In this document: positions 52,935 through 61,776 of the stretch, piece after piece
Position numbering within the stretch: position 1 is the stretch's first letter
How the letters are laid out: every line of letters starts with the position of its first letter
DNA from: Robiginitomaculum sp.
GTDB lineage: Bacteria; Pseudomonadota; Alphaproteobacteria; Caulobacterales; Maricaulaceae
NCBI GenBank assembly: GCA_015485155.1
Contig: WFUF01000016.1
Location: 62,001 to 126,000, forward strand
Direction of reading: 5' to 3'
Length of the DNA: 64,000 bases
The notes under the pieces: generated by a model
Told to the model about the DNA's origin: nothing
What the model saw: the letters and a program-made list of their open reading frames with translations, nothing else
Databases searched by the model: none
Program-made: the position numbers and the translations under genes

Positions 52935-54482
52935 ATGACCAAATACTCTGACAAGCTTGCCCATATGACATTGTTTTCCGCGCTCCTGAAGGCCAAATCC
53001 AGATATGGGGCCAAAACCGATGCGCTGGTTGATGCTGACGATAAGTCCTATACTTACGGGGATTTGGTCAGAGCCAGTTTTGCCATTGGCAGCGTATTAA
53101 AGCGCCATAGCAAACCTGGTGAAAAAGTTGGCATTATGCTACCTACTGGGGCCGGGGCCCTGATCGCCTTTTTTGCGATTTTAGTTGCCGGAAGAATTCC
53201 GGCAATGATGAATTTCACCGCTGGAACCCGCAATATAAAACTAGCCTGCAAGATGGCTGAGGTCAGCTCAATAGTCACTGCACACAGGTTTGTAAAACTG
53301 GCTGAACTTGATGATTTAATTGACTCCTTAACCGATACTGTCACCTTCCTTTATCTTGAGGATTTGCGCGAAGAGCTAAATATCAAAGACAAGCTAACAG
53401 CAGTGTTGGGGCCGATTTTTCCATGGTTGTTCAAGGCCCGCTCAAACTGGTCAGACCCAGGGGTAATATTGTTTACTTCCGGCACGGAAGGCGATCCCAA
53501 GGGAGTGGTCCTCTCCCATGCAAATGTCGTGGGAAATGTCGAACAAATACGCGCTCATATTGATTTGCGCACTGACGATATTGTGTTTAACCCGCTACCT
53601 ACTTTTCATTGCTTCGGGTTAACTGGCGGTGCGTTATTGCCGCTTTTTACTGGCATGAAAGCCTCTTTATACCCATCGCCACTACACACCAAAACCATAC
53701 CGGAGCGTATCAGAAAATCCGGGGCAACAATTTTATTTGCCACAGATACATTTGTCACTCGCTATGCCCGTGCCGGTAATCAGGGGGATATGGACAAATT
53801 ACGCTTTGCCGTATGCGGTGCTGAAAGGGTCCGCGATGAAACCAGAGCCATGATCCGCAAAAAGTTCGATTTTCCGATACTTGAGGGATATGGCGCCACT
53901 GAAGCTGCCCCTGTGATTGCAGTCAATAAGCCAGAAGACAATCGTCATGGAACGGTTGGCAAATTGTTACCCGGTATTGAATCACGTCTGGAGCCGGTAG
54001 CTGGAATTAAAAAAGGCGGGCGCTTGTTTGTACGCGGCGTAAATGTGATGAAAGGTTATATATACGCCCAGAACCCGGGGGAAATCGTCCCTACGACAGA
54101 CGGCTGGCACGATACTGGCGACATTGTTGAAATTGATGAGGAAGGCTATGTCTCCATTAAGGGGCGGGCCAAACGCTTTGCAAAAATTGCTGGTGAAATG
54201 GTGTCTTTAGCCGTGGTGGAGAACTGCGCAAAAGCTGTATGGCCTGATAATGAACACGTAGCCATTTGCCGTCCTCACAAGACCAAGGGCGAAACTATCA
54301 TTTTGACCAGTGATTGCGACTGCGCCAATCGTTCTGAATTGCTGGCATGGGCGCAATCCCACGGAGTGCCGGAACTGGCCGTTCCCAAAAAGATCGAAAT
54401 TGTAAGCTCAATCCCCGTGCTTGGAACCGGCAAGGTGGATTATTCTGCTGTGGAACGGGACCTGGAACAAAAGGGCTATTAG
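52935..54482 (+). CDS. AMP-forming acyl ligase, Aas/acyl-ACP-synthetase-like
   Basis: A 515-residue adenylating enzyme. It has LFTSGTEGDPKGVVLSHANV, PLPTFHCFGLTGG, EGYGATEAAPVIAVN and the C-terminal GTGKVDYSAVE with the catalytic Lys. The form is that of the ligase half of Aas (2-acylglycerophosphoethanolamine acyltransferase/acyl-ACP synthetase), but the N-terminal acyltransferase domain is absent. It may activate free fatty acids for phospholipid repair. It is monocistronic, divergent from the sigma factor. Confidence 0.87.
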   Translation: MTKYSDKLAHMTLFSALLKAKSRYGAKTDALVDADDKSYTYGDLVRASFAIGSVLKRHSKPGEKVGIMLPTGAGALIAFFAILVAGRIPAMMNFTAGTRNIKLACKMAEVSSIVTAHRFVKLAELDDLIDSLTDTVTFLYLEDLREELNIKDKLTAVLGPIFPWLFKARSNWSDPGVILFTSGTEGDPKGVVLSHANVVGNVEQIRAHIDLRTDDIVFNPLPTFHCFGLTGGALLPLFTGMKASLYPSPLHTKTIPERIRKSGATILFATDTFVTRYARAGNQGDMDKLRFAVCGAERVRDETRAMIRKKFDFPILEGYGATEAAPVIAVNKPEDNRHGTVGKLLPGIESRLEPVAGIKKGGRLFVRGVNVMKGYIYAQNPGEIVPTTDGWHDTGDIVEIDEEGYVSIKGRAKRFAKIAGEMVSLAVVENCAKAVWPDNEHVAICRPHKTKGETIILTSDCDCANRSELLAWAQSHGVPELAVPKKIEIVSSIPVLGTGKVDYSAVERDLEQKGY

Positions 54483-54548
54483 TTCATTTCAGGGTCATGC
54501 CCCCAGGTTAAAGGAGAACCAGAAACCTATTCTGAACATTTGTTTTAT

Positions 54549-54764
54549 CGCATTTTTGAACCGCAAAACCCCGTCCTCAACTAGCCGCTAGGCGATAGGA
54601 CAGATAAAGACTCCTCAACTAGCCGCTAGGCGATAGGACATTAAAGACTCCCTCAAGTAGCGAAGCGGTAGCGCAAATAAAGACTCCCACTTTTGCTAAA
54701 AATGCAAATCTTTATCTGTCGCATTTTTGGCCGCAAAACCGGTTCCCACTTTTGCTAAAAATGC
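54549..54764. repeat. Intergenic repeat block with 29-base tandem direct repeats
   Basis: A 29-base unit around CAACTAGCCGCTAGGCGATA occurs at 54574-54602 and 54612-54640, followed by a variant unit with AGCGAAGCGGTAGCGCA near 54657. CCCACTTTTGCTAAAAATGC occurs at 54686-54705 and 54745-54764, and GCATTTTT...CCGCAAAACC twice. It is the same composite element as at 13079-13222. The last copy runs up to the stop codon of the PBP gene. No gene is seen between 54482 and 54765. Confidence 0.75.
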
Positions 54765-57257
54765 TCAATAAACCCCATCAAGTAACAAATCTTCTTCGGT
54801 GGCTTCTTCCTCATCACCCTCGCCATCTACAGGAGCAGTCCGCAAACCGCCGCCAATGGACAGGCGTATGCCACGATCTGCCCTTGTCGGTTCCGTTCCC
54901 GGTCTGAAAGCTTCAAGAATTGCTCCGGGGGCATCAGGTCTGGCAATTTCGCCGGTTTTGGCATCAACCCAAACTAGGCTAACCCCGTCTGGAATACGAA
55001 ACGGAGCATTGGTTACGTCTTTTAGGGCCTTTTCCATAAACCGCTTAAAAACCGGCAGTGCCACCCGGCTCCCCGCTTCATCCTTACCCAAAGTGGACGG
55101 GGTATCAAAACCGGTATAAACTCCGACCACAAGATCTGGTGAAAAACCCAAAAACCACGCATCCTTCATATCATTTGTAGTACCGGTCTTGCCGCCCAGG
55201 GTCTTGCCAAGAGAGCGCAGTCTTACACCGGTTCCGCGCTGTACAGCCCCTTCCAGAATACTCACCATCTGATAGGCCGTAACCGGGTCCAGGACCTCCT
55301 TGCGGGAATCGGGAAGGGTCGGCTCGACAAGAACCGGGCGCGCGGAAATAGCGTCATCCATTGGCTCTTCCACAGGAACTACACAGCCAGGACAATCACG
55401 AACATCATGTTTTAGAATGGTTTTCCCATCCCGATCCTGTACCCGATCCAAAATAGTCGGCTCCACCAGTTTTCCCCCATTGACCAGAGCCGCATAAGCG
55501 CCAACCAGCCGCCACAGGGTAGTTTCGCCGGCTCCTAAAGACATGGCCAGAACCGGAGCAAGTTCATCATATATCCCGACCCGCTTCCCCATCTCCACAA
55601 TAGGTTTCATGCCGATTTCCTGCGCCAGACGCACAGTCATCACATTGCGGGATTTTTCAATGCCAAGGCGTAATGTAGACAGGCCGTAAAACTGACCGGA
55701 TTCATAATTCTGGGGCTTGTAAAATCTGGTTTGCGCTCCGCCATCCGCAATAAACGGAGCATCCAGAATCAGGCTTACCGGCGTGTAATCCATCTCCAGA
55801 GCTGCTGAATACACAAATGGCTTAAAAGCCGAACCGATTTGCCGTCTGGCCTGTGTTGCCCGGTTAAACTCACTCAAGGCATGGCTGTAACCACCAACCA
55901 TGGCCAGCACTCGCCCGGTATGAGGGTCCATGGCAATGATTGCGCCATTGACCTTGGGTATTTGCCGCAATCCGTATTGCTGTTCATCATCTTTGAGCCG
56001 CTCAACCAAAATCAGATCATTCTTGGATAATACTTCATGAGCAGTCTTGATATTTGGCCCTAGCGCTGCCCTTGGCAATGGCTTGCGTGCCCAGGTCAAC
56101 TCCGATAGGGCAATACTGCCAGTTTCGCCATCACTTAATACAATTTGCGCTGCTTCATCACTAACAGCAACCACCTGTGCCAGCTCCCAGCTTTGATCAA
56201 TACCTGCAGGCCGCTTCATATCGGCAAGGGCAATGTCGTCTCCTTCGGGGGTTTTACGCGCTGCAAGCGGGCCACGAAACCCATGACGGCGATCATATTC
56301 CTCCAGACTGTCACGCAAGGCGCTACGTGCGATTTGCTGTAAATTTGTGTCCAGCGTGGTACGGATGGAAAGCCCGCCGTCATAAAGCTGATCCTCACCA
56401 TAAAGGGAAAACACCTGACGGCGTATGGCTTCAACAAAATAGGCAGCGGCAACAAATCTATCCCCTTGCAATCGCTTTGCAGATACCAACTCATCCTGTT
56501 TTGCAGTCTCGGCCTCTTCTTCAGTGATATAGCCATTTGCTGCCATTCGCCCCAGCACCCAGTTTCTACGCGCGGTTGCCCGCTCTTTTCTGCGTATTGG
56601 GTGATAATTGGCAGGACCTTTGGGCAGAGCTGCCAGAAATGCCATTTCCGACAAGCTCAACTCATCAAGGGACTTGCCAAAATAATTGAGTGCTGCTGCA
56701 GCAACCCCATAAGCACGATTGCCCAGATAAATCTCATTTAAGTAAAGCTCAAGAATATGATCCTTGGAAAACACTTTCTCAATCCGACCGGCAACAATCA
56801 TTTTGCGGATTTTTTGTGAATAGTCCTGTTCAGTATCCACCAGAAAGTTTTCCGCAACCTGTTGGGTGAGTGTTGATGCGCCTTCCAGTCGTCTGCCAAC
56901 AATTTTATTCCTGACATTTACCAAAGTGGCCCGCACCACCCCTTTCCAGTCCACCCCCTTATGCTGATAGAAAGTTTTGTCCTCAGCAGAAATAAAGGCA
57001 GCAATGACCTGTTCAGGAATTGCGGCAATTGGCACAAAAACCCTGTGCTGGCGGGCATATTCAGCAATCAAAGTACCATCGCCTGCATGTACCCGGCTCA
57101 TTACCGGAGGCTCATATTTGGCCAGTGCTTCAAGATCCGGCAGGTCCGCAGAAATACGAACCAGATAAATACCAACCGCAAGCGCCATTGCAACAGCGCT
57201 AACTGCGCCTGCGGTAAACAGTCTTTTCCCCCATTTCAAAAAAGTCTGCAATTTCAT
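54765..57257 (-). CDS. mrcA: Penicillin-binding protein 1A (bifunctional)
   Basis: An 830-residue class A PBP. A membrane anchor near residues 15-35 is followed by a GT51 glycosyltransferase domain (AAFISAEDKTFYQHKGVDWK, EGASTLTQQVAENFL). An OB-like linker comes next, then a transpeptidase with GSAFKPFVYSAAL (SxxK), EKSRNVMTVRLA (SxN) and LGGKTGTTNDMKDAWF (KTG). It polymerises and crosslinks peptidoglycan. An acidic C-terminal tail (EGDEEEATEEDLLLDGVY) is unusual but may be disordered. Confidence 0.94.
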   Translation of the reverse strand: MKLQTFLKWGKRLFTAGAVSAVAMALAVGIYLVRISADLPDLEALAKYEPPVMSRVHAGDGTLIAEYARQHRVFVPIAAIPEQVIAAFISAEDKTFYQHKGVDWKGVVRATLVNVRNKIVGRRLEGASTLTQQVAENFLVDTEQDYSQKIRKMIVAGRIEKVFSKDHILELYLNEIYLGNRAYGVAAAALNYFGKSLDELSLSEMAFLAALPKGPANYHPIRRKERATARRNWVLGRMAANGYITEEEAETAKQDELVSAKRLQGDRFVAAAYFVEAIRRQVFSLYGEDQLYDGGLSIRTTLDTNLQQIARSALRDSLEEYDRRHGFRGPLAARKTPEGDDIALADMKRPAGIDQSWELAQVVAVSDEAAQIVLSDGETGSIALSELTWARKPLPRAALGPNIKTAHEVLSKNDLILVERLKDDEQQYGLRQIPKVNGAIIAMDPHTGRVLAMVGGYSHALSEFNRATQARRQIGSAFKPFVYSAALEMDYTPVSLILDAPFIADGGAQTRFYKPQNYESGQFYGLSTLRLGIEKSRNVMTVRLAQEIGMKPIVEMGKRVGIYDELAPVLAMSLGAGETTLWRLVGAYAALVNGGKLVEPTILDRVQDRDGKTILKHDVRDCPGCVVPVEEPMDDAISARPVLVEPTLPDSRKEVLDPVTAYQMVSILEGAVQRGTGVRLRSLGKTLGGKTGTTNDMKDAWFLGFSPDLVVGVYTGFDTPSTLGKDEAGSRVALPVFKRFMEKALKDVTNAPFRIPDGVSLVWVDAKTGEIARPDAPGAILEAFRPGTEPTRADRGIRLSIGGGLRTAPVDGEGDEEEATEEDLLLDGVY

Positions 57258-57358
57258 ATTATTCTATGTCCACCAGCATCCTGTCATCAAATCACCCAGG
57301 ACTTCGGCAAAATTATGACCGCATGACCTAAAGACAGGCATAGTGTACAGGACGTTTT

Positions 57359-58333
57359 TTAAGGAACCAATACCAATTTACCTTTTGCCCGCCGTTCAGC
57401 CAGATCGGCAAAACCTTGAGCAAAATCAGAGAATGGTATTTCCCGCGAAACAGTTACCTTGATTTTGCCTGCCACAAACATCTCTATCAGTTCACGCATA
57501 TTCTCGCCATGCCCTTTAAGGTCACGCATCGCCCATGCCCCCCAGAACACACCAACAATGCTCGCAGTTTTAAGTAAGGGTAAATTAAGCGGCAAAGCCG
57601 GAATATCACCAGCAGCAAAGCCTATAACCAGATAGCGGCCATTAAAAGCCATAGAGCGAAATGCAGGTTCCGCCAGATCCCCGCCAACAGGGTCGTAAAT
57701 CACATCAACTCCCTTACCGCCGGTTATATCTTTTATTCTACTTCGTAAGTCTTCATTAGAATAATTTATCAGCTCATCAGCACCATGAGCCTTGGTCAGG
57801 GCCAGTTTTTCATCAGTGCTGGCGGCGGCTATTACCTTGGCCCCGGCAGCTTTGGCCAGTTCCACGGTGGCCAGACCAACTCCGCCTGCGGCCCCTAATA
57901 CCAGCACTATCTCACCGGCTTGCAAATTGGCCCGCTGTTTTAATGCATAATGGCTGGTGGCATAGGTGGTGGTAAGGCCCGCACCATTGGCAAAGGGCAT
58001 GCTCTGCGGCAATGGGATCAGATTGCTTGCAGGAACCAGTACTTGTTCAGCCATTGCACCAAGCATGGTATAGGCAATCACACGATCACCGACTTTCCAG
58101 TTCTCAACCCCATCACCCACAGCCGAGATAACTCCTGAACACTCAGAACCAGGTACAAAGGGCGTATCCGGTTTCATCTGGTATTTTCCGGCAATCAACA
58201 ACAGATCAGGAAAATTCAGACCGGCAGCCTTGACATCAACAACCACCTGTCCGGCTTTAGCTTCAGGGGCAGGCATGTCCAGCAATTGCAAATCTTTGAA
58301 ACTGGTGAACTCTTTGCATACGATCGCTTTCAT
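57359..58333 (-). CDS. NADPH:quinone oxidoreductase-like MDR enzyme
   Basis: A 324-residue medium-chain dehydrogenase/reductase without the structural zinc cysteines. The cofactor motif LGAAGGVGLATVELAKAAGA is clear, preceded by VPGSECSGVISAVGDGV. Family members reduce quinones or enoyl thioesters. It is the last gene of the acyl-CoA operon and overlaps the upstream SDR by four bases (ATGA), so it probably acts as an enoyl-CoA or enone reductase of that pathway. Confidence 0.88.
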   Translation of the reverse strand: MKAIVCKEFTSFKDLQLLDMPAPEAKAGQVVVDVKAAGLNFPDLLLIAGKYQMKPDTPFVPGSECSGVISAVGDGVENWKVGDRVIAYTMLGAMAEQVLVPASNLIPLPQSMPFANGAGLTTTYATSHYALKQRANLQAGEIVLVLGAAGGVGLATVELAKAAGAKVIAAASTDEKLALTKAHGADELINYSNEDLRSRIKDITGGKGVDVIYDPVGGDLAEPAFRSMAFNGRYLVIGFAAGDIPALPLNLPLLKTASIVGVFWGAWAMRDLKGHGENMRELIEMFVAGKIKVTVSREIPFSDFAQGFADLAERRAKGKLVLVP

Positions 58334-59253
58334 CGGCTTAAATCAATTCCCTTTGCAGCGGCCGCCTTGCCCAGAAACTTAATAGACTGGCTGGAGCCCG
58401 TTGTGTATTCCTCTGCGCCCGCAGGGTCGATAATATTATCCCAGTTTTTGGCAATATTCTCCGCAGACTGGTCCGCATCATCCAGATATATGCCGTTGGT
58501 TTCCACAATCATTGCCTTGGCATAACCACCGGCACCAGCAGCCAGAATAGTACGGTTTGGGCCATTTTCGCTAACAAGAAATACCAGTCCAGCAGCTACT
58601 GATTCTGGTGTTAACACCGACAACACCTGTTCGGGCATCAAATCCTCGGTCATGCGCGTGGCTGCTACTGGCGCCAAGGCATTGACACGAATATCGTATT
58701 TGGCACCCTCAAGGCACAAAGTATTCATAAAGCCAACCAGGCCCAATTTGGCAGCGCCATAATTACTTTGGCCAAAATTACCATAAAGGCCTGAGGATGA
58801 GGTGGTCATGGCAATGCGGCCATATCCGGCCTCTTTCATAATTGGCCATACCGCCTTGGTACAGTTTACCGAGCCCATCAAATGCACATCCATAACCATT
58901 TCAAAGTCGGACAAGTCCATCTTTATAAAGGTTTTATCACGTAAAATCCCGGCATTATTGACCAGAATATCAACCCGGCCCCAGCGTGACATTGCCTCAT
59001 CGACCATTGCCTGCACTTCGTCCATTTTGGTGACATTGGCACCGTTGGCAATGGCTTCACCACCATCCTTGTTAATCTCATCAGCGACCATTTGCGCCGC
59101 AGAAAGCGAGGCTCCTTCGCCATCTCTGGCTCCGCCGAGATCATTAACCACCACCTTGGCCCCGCGACGAGCCAGTTCCATGGCATGGGCCCGGCCCAGA
59201 CCATTGCCAGCCCCGGTTACAATAGCAACTCGATTTTCAAATGAAATTTTCAT
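58330..59253 (-). CDS. SDR family 3-hydroxyacyl-CoA dehydrogenase-like protein
   Basis: A 307-residue SDR of the type related to the dehydrogenase part of peroxisomal multifunctional enzyme 2. Motifs: TGAGNGLGRAHAMELARRGA, VVNDLGG, NNAGILRD, the serine in TTSSSGLYGNFGQ and the Tyr-Lys in NYGAAKLG. The C-terminal extension is longer than in simple SDRs. It probably oxidises a (3R)-hydroxyacyl-CoA made by the adjacent MaoC hydratase, eight bases away. Confidence 0.9.
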   Translation of the reverse strand: MKISFENRVAIVTGAGNGLGRAHAMELARRGAKVVVNDLGGARDGEGASLSAAQMVADEINKDGGEAIANGANVTKMDEVQAMVDEAMSRWGRVDILVNNAGILRDKTFIKMDLSDFEMVMDVHLMGSVNCTKAVWPIMKEAGYGRIAMTTSSSGLYGNFGQSNYGAAKLGLVGFMNTLCLEGAKYDIRVNALAPVAATRMTEDLMPEQVLSVLTPESVAAGLVFLVSENGPNRTILAAGAGGYAKAMIVETNGIYLDDADQSAENIAKNWDNIIDPAGAEEYTTGSSQSIKFLGKAAAAKGIDLSR

Positions 59254-59261
59254 GTTCTATC

Positions 59262-59720
59262 CTATCCTGTAAATATCATAGTCAGCCATTCCGCGACCAA
59301 AGCCGGCTTTTCTACGCCTTCTATTTCCAGTGCAACGGCATAAGTTATAAGATATTGTCCCGGCTTCTTTTCCACGACTTCCTTAACACTTACATTGGCG
59401 CGCACTTTGGAATTTACTGGTACCGGAGACAAGAAGCGCAAAGAATTAAAGCCATAATTGACCCCCATCACCACATTATCAGGCACCAAAGTTAAATCCT
59501 TCATCAAAAAGGGCAGCAAAGACAGGCTTAAAAACCCGTGGGCCACCGTGCCGCCAAATGGGGTTTTTGCCGCAGCAACCGGATCAATATGGATAAATTG
59601 ATGATCAAGAGTTACATCGGCAAACTGATTGATCCTCTCCTGATCCACCTGCAGCCAATCAGAGGTTCCAAGATTAGTTCCCCCTGCGGACAGTAATTCT
59701 TCTTTACTTACAATTGCCAT
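59262..59720 (-). CDS. MaoC-family enoyl-CoA hydratase
   Basis: A 152-residue hot-dog-fold protein. The hydratase-2 motif with the catalytic Asp and His is visible as DHQFIHIDPVAAAKTPFGGT followed by VAHGFLSLSLLPFL. It should hydrate an enoyl-CoA to the (3R)-hydroxy form. It lies between two SDR genes of the acyl-CoA operon. The single-domain length is normal. Confidence 0.9.
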   Translation of the reverse strand: MAIVSKEELLSAGGTNLGTSDWLQVDQERINQFADVTLDHQFIHIDPVAAAKTPFGGTVAHGFLSLSLLPFLMKDLTLVPDNVVMGVNYGFNSLRFLSPVPVNSKVRANVSVKEVVEKKPGQYLITYAVALEIEGVEKPALVAEWLTMIFTG

Positions 59721-59738
59721 TTTATGCTCCTGTTTTGT

Positions 59739-60533
59739 TTAAGGTTTTGCTGCCATGGCACCATCAAGGGGCAATATGGCACCAGACACATATGATCCTG
59801 CCCTTGAACACAAGAACAGCATGGCGCCTGCAACATCATCAGGGCGCCCCAACCGACCCAGAGGTACTTCGGCCTTCATCATTGCGGATAATTTTTCATC
59901 CTCGGTAACAAAAGCCATCATCCGGGAAGGAAAAGGGCCCGGAGCGATTGCATTTACAGTAATTTGCCTCGCAGCCAGTTCATTGGCCAGAATCCTGGTA
60001 ATATGATGCACCGCCGCCTTTGATGCCGCATAAGAATAGGCATTATTTCCCACCGCACGGGTGCCTACGAATGAGCCCAGATTAACAATGCGTGCTGGAT
60101 CTTCCTCTGTGGCAGCATGCTCCAATAATGGCAGCAGGCTTTGGGTTAAGCCAAAGACACCGGTAACATTAACCGCCATAATCTTGTCCCAGCCAGACCA
60201 CGGGAACTCTCCTAATGGCGCCCCCCATGTGGCCCCGGCATTATTCATCAAAATATCCAGACGATCAGTTCGCGATCTGATTTCCTCCACCAGGGTCGCC
60301 ACCCCGGCTTCGGACGACAAGTCACCAGCCATGCCTGTCACCCGATCTTCACCCAATTCGGCGTTGACAGCATTAGCAGCCTGCACACAGACCTCGCCCT
60401 TGCGCGAAGCGATCAACACCTTGCATCCCGCCTCGGCCAAAGCACGTGTAGCCATTAGACCAATGCCGCTGGCCCCGCCGGTAACAAGGGCGGTTTTTCC
60501 TGCTATGTCAAAAAGCTTTGATATGTCACCCAT
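59739..60533 (-). CDS. SDR family oxidoreductase
   Basis: A 264-residue classical SDR: TGGASGIGLMATRALAEAG near residues 18-36, SRKGE after strand 2 (an Arg suggesting NADP), NNAGATWG, the serine in NLGSFVGTR and the Tyr-Lys in SYAASKAA, then YVSGAILPLDGA. Resembles RhlG-type enzymes. Part of the acyl-CoA operon, 18 bases before maoC. Confidence 0.89.
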   Translation of the reverse strand: MGDISKLFDIAGKTALVTGGASGIGLMATRALAEAGCKVLIASRKGEVCVQAANAVNAELGEDRVTGMAGDLSSEAGVATLVEEIRSRTDRLDILMNNAGATWGAPLGEFPWSGWDKIMAVNVTGVFGLTQSLLPLLEHAATEEDPARIVNLGSFVGTRAVGNNAYSYAASKAAVHHITRILANELAARQITVNAIAPGPFPSRMMAFVTEDEKLSAMMKAEVPLGRLGRPDDVAGAMLFLCSRAGSYVSGAILPLDGAMAAKP

Positions 60534-60538
60534 GGAAT

Positions 60539-61774
60539 TTATACTTTCGCATTCATGTAATGGCGCAGTTCTGATCTTGCCACCTGCATACGGTGTACCG
60601 CATCGGGCCCATCAGCAAAACGCAATGTACGAAGAGCCGTCCACATATTAGCCAATGGTGTATCCTGTGACACCCCAAGTCCGCCGTGCATTTGAATAGC
60701 TTCATCAAGCACATTTAACGCCATTGAAGGCGCGGCAACCTTAATCATTGAAATATAGGTTTGTGCCGCCTTGACCCCTTGAGTGTCCATCATCCACGCA
60801 GCCTTTAGGCATAATAAGCGGGCGCTTTCTATTTCGATGCGGCAATTGGCAATAATATCATAATTGGCCCCCAACTTGGCCAAAGGTCGACCAAAAGCCT
60901 GACGTGAAACTGAACGCTTGCATAATTGTTCCAATGCCCGCTCGGCCTGTCCAATGGCGCGCATGCAATGATGAATACGCCCCGGCCCCAAACGCCCTTG
61001 TGCCACTTCAAAACCCCGGCCCCGGCCCAAAATTATATTCTCTTCTGGCACGCGTACATCTGTGAAACGAAGATGCATGTGCCCGTGCGGGGCATCATCC
61101 CCGCCAAAAATCGTCATTGGGCGAATAATTTCCAGACCCGGAGTATCAGCGGGAACCAAAATCATTGCATGCTGGGCATGGCGCGGCGCTTCAGGGTCAG
61201 TCTTGACCATTACAATATAAATGCTGCATCTGGGGTCTCCTGCCCCCGATGCCCAGTGCTTTTCACCATTTAACACCCATTTGCCATCTTCAAGCACTGC
61301 TGGCATGGCAATATTGGTGGCATCAGACGAAGCCACGTCCGGCTCAGTCATCACATAGGCAGAGCGAATTTCGCCAGCAAGCAAAGGCAACAGGTATTTT
61401 TGCTTTTGCTCCTCGCTACCATAACGCTCCAGCACTTCCATATTACCAGTATCAGGGGCCGCACAATTAAACACCTCCGGGGCCAAATGGCTCCAGCCGG
61501 TTTCTTCGGCCAAATAAGCATATTCAACGGTATTCAAGCCAAAGCCATGCTCGGAATCTGTCAGCCAGAAATTCCACAAACCCTGCTCCTTGGCTTTGGT
61601 TTTAAGGCTTTCGAGAATTTCCGTCTGCCGGGCAGTAAACGCAAAGCGGTTGCCTCCTTCGGCCTTGCCAACCTCAGAAAAATACTCCCCTTCCAAAGGC
61701 ATGATCTCATTGCGGATCATATGGCGCACCTTTTGTATCAAAGGCTCTACTTTTTTGCTTATTCCCAAGTCCAT
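60539..61774 (-). CDS. Acyl-CoA dehydrogenase (ACAD10/11-like)
   Basis: A 411-residue flavoprotein. Landmarks: YVMTEPDVASSDATNI (the FAD/substrate loop), LNGEKHWASGAGDPRCSI, GRIHHCMRAIGQAERAL, MHGGLGVSQDTPLANMW and a C-terminal LRFADGPDAVHRMQVARSEL. The last motif is typical of ACAD10/11-like enzymes that act on long or unusual acyl chains. The ATG at 61774 follows an AGGGGG site and lies two bases after the upstream stop; an earlier in-frame start would overlap that gene. Confidence 0.91.
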   Translation of the reverse strand: MDLGISKKVEPLIQKVRHMIRNEIMPLEGEYFSEVGKAEGGNRFAFTARQTEILESLKTKAKEQGLWNFWLTDSEHGFGLNTVEYAYLAEETGWSHLAPEVFNCAAPDTGNMEVLERYGSEEQKQKYLLPLLAGEIRSAYVMTEPDVASSDATNIAMPAVLEDGKWVLNGEKHWASGAGDPRCSIYIVMVKTDPEAPRHAQHAMILVPADTPGLEIIRPMTIFGGDDAPHGHMHLRFTDVRVPEENIILGRGRGFEVAQGRLGPGRIHHCMRAIGQAERALEQLCKRSVSRQAFGRPLAKLGANYDIIANCRIEIESARLLCLKAAWMMDTQGVKAAQTYISMIKVAAPSMALNVLDEAIQMHGGLGVSQDTPLANMWTALRTLRFADGPDAVHRMQVARSELRHYMNAKV

Positions 61775-61776
61775 GT

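Noticed and set aside
54574-54640. Possible CRISPR array (two 29-base repeats)
   Set aside because: Only two copies with a nine-base gap, no spacer-sized intervals, no cas genes, and the unit belongs to the intergenic repeat family.
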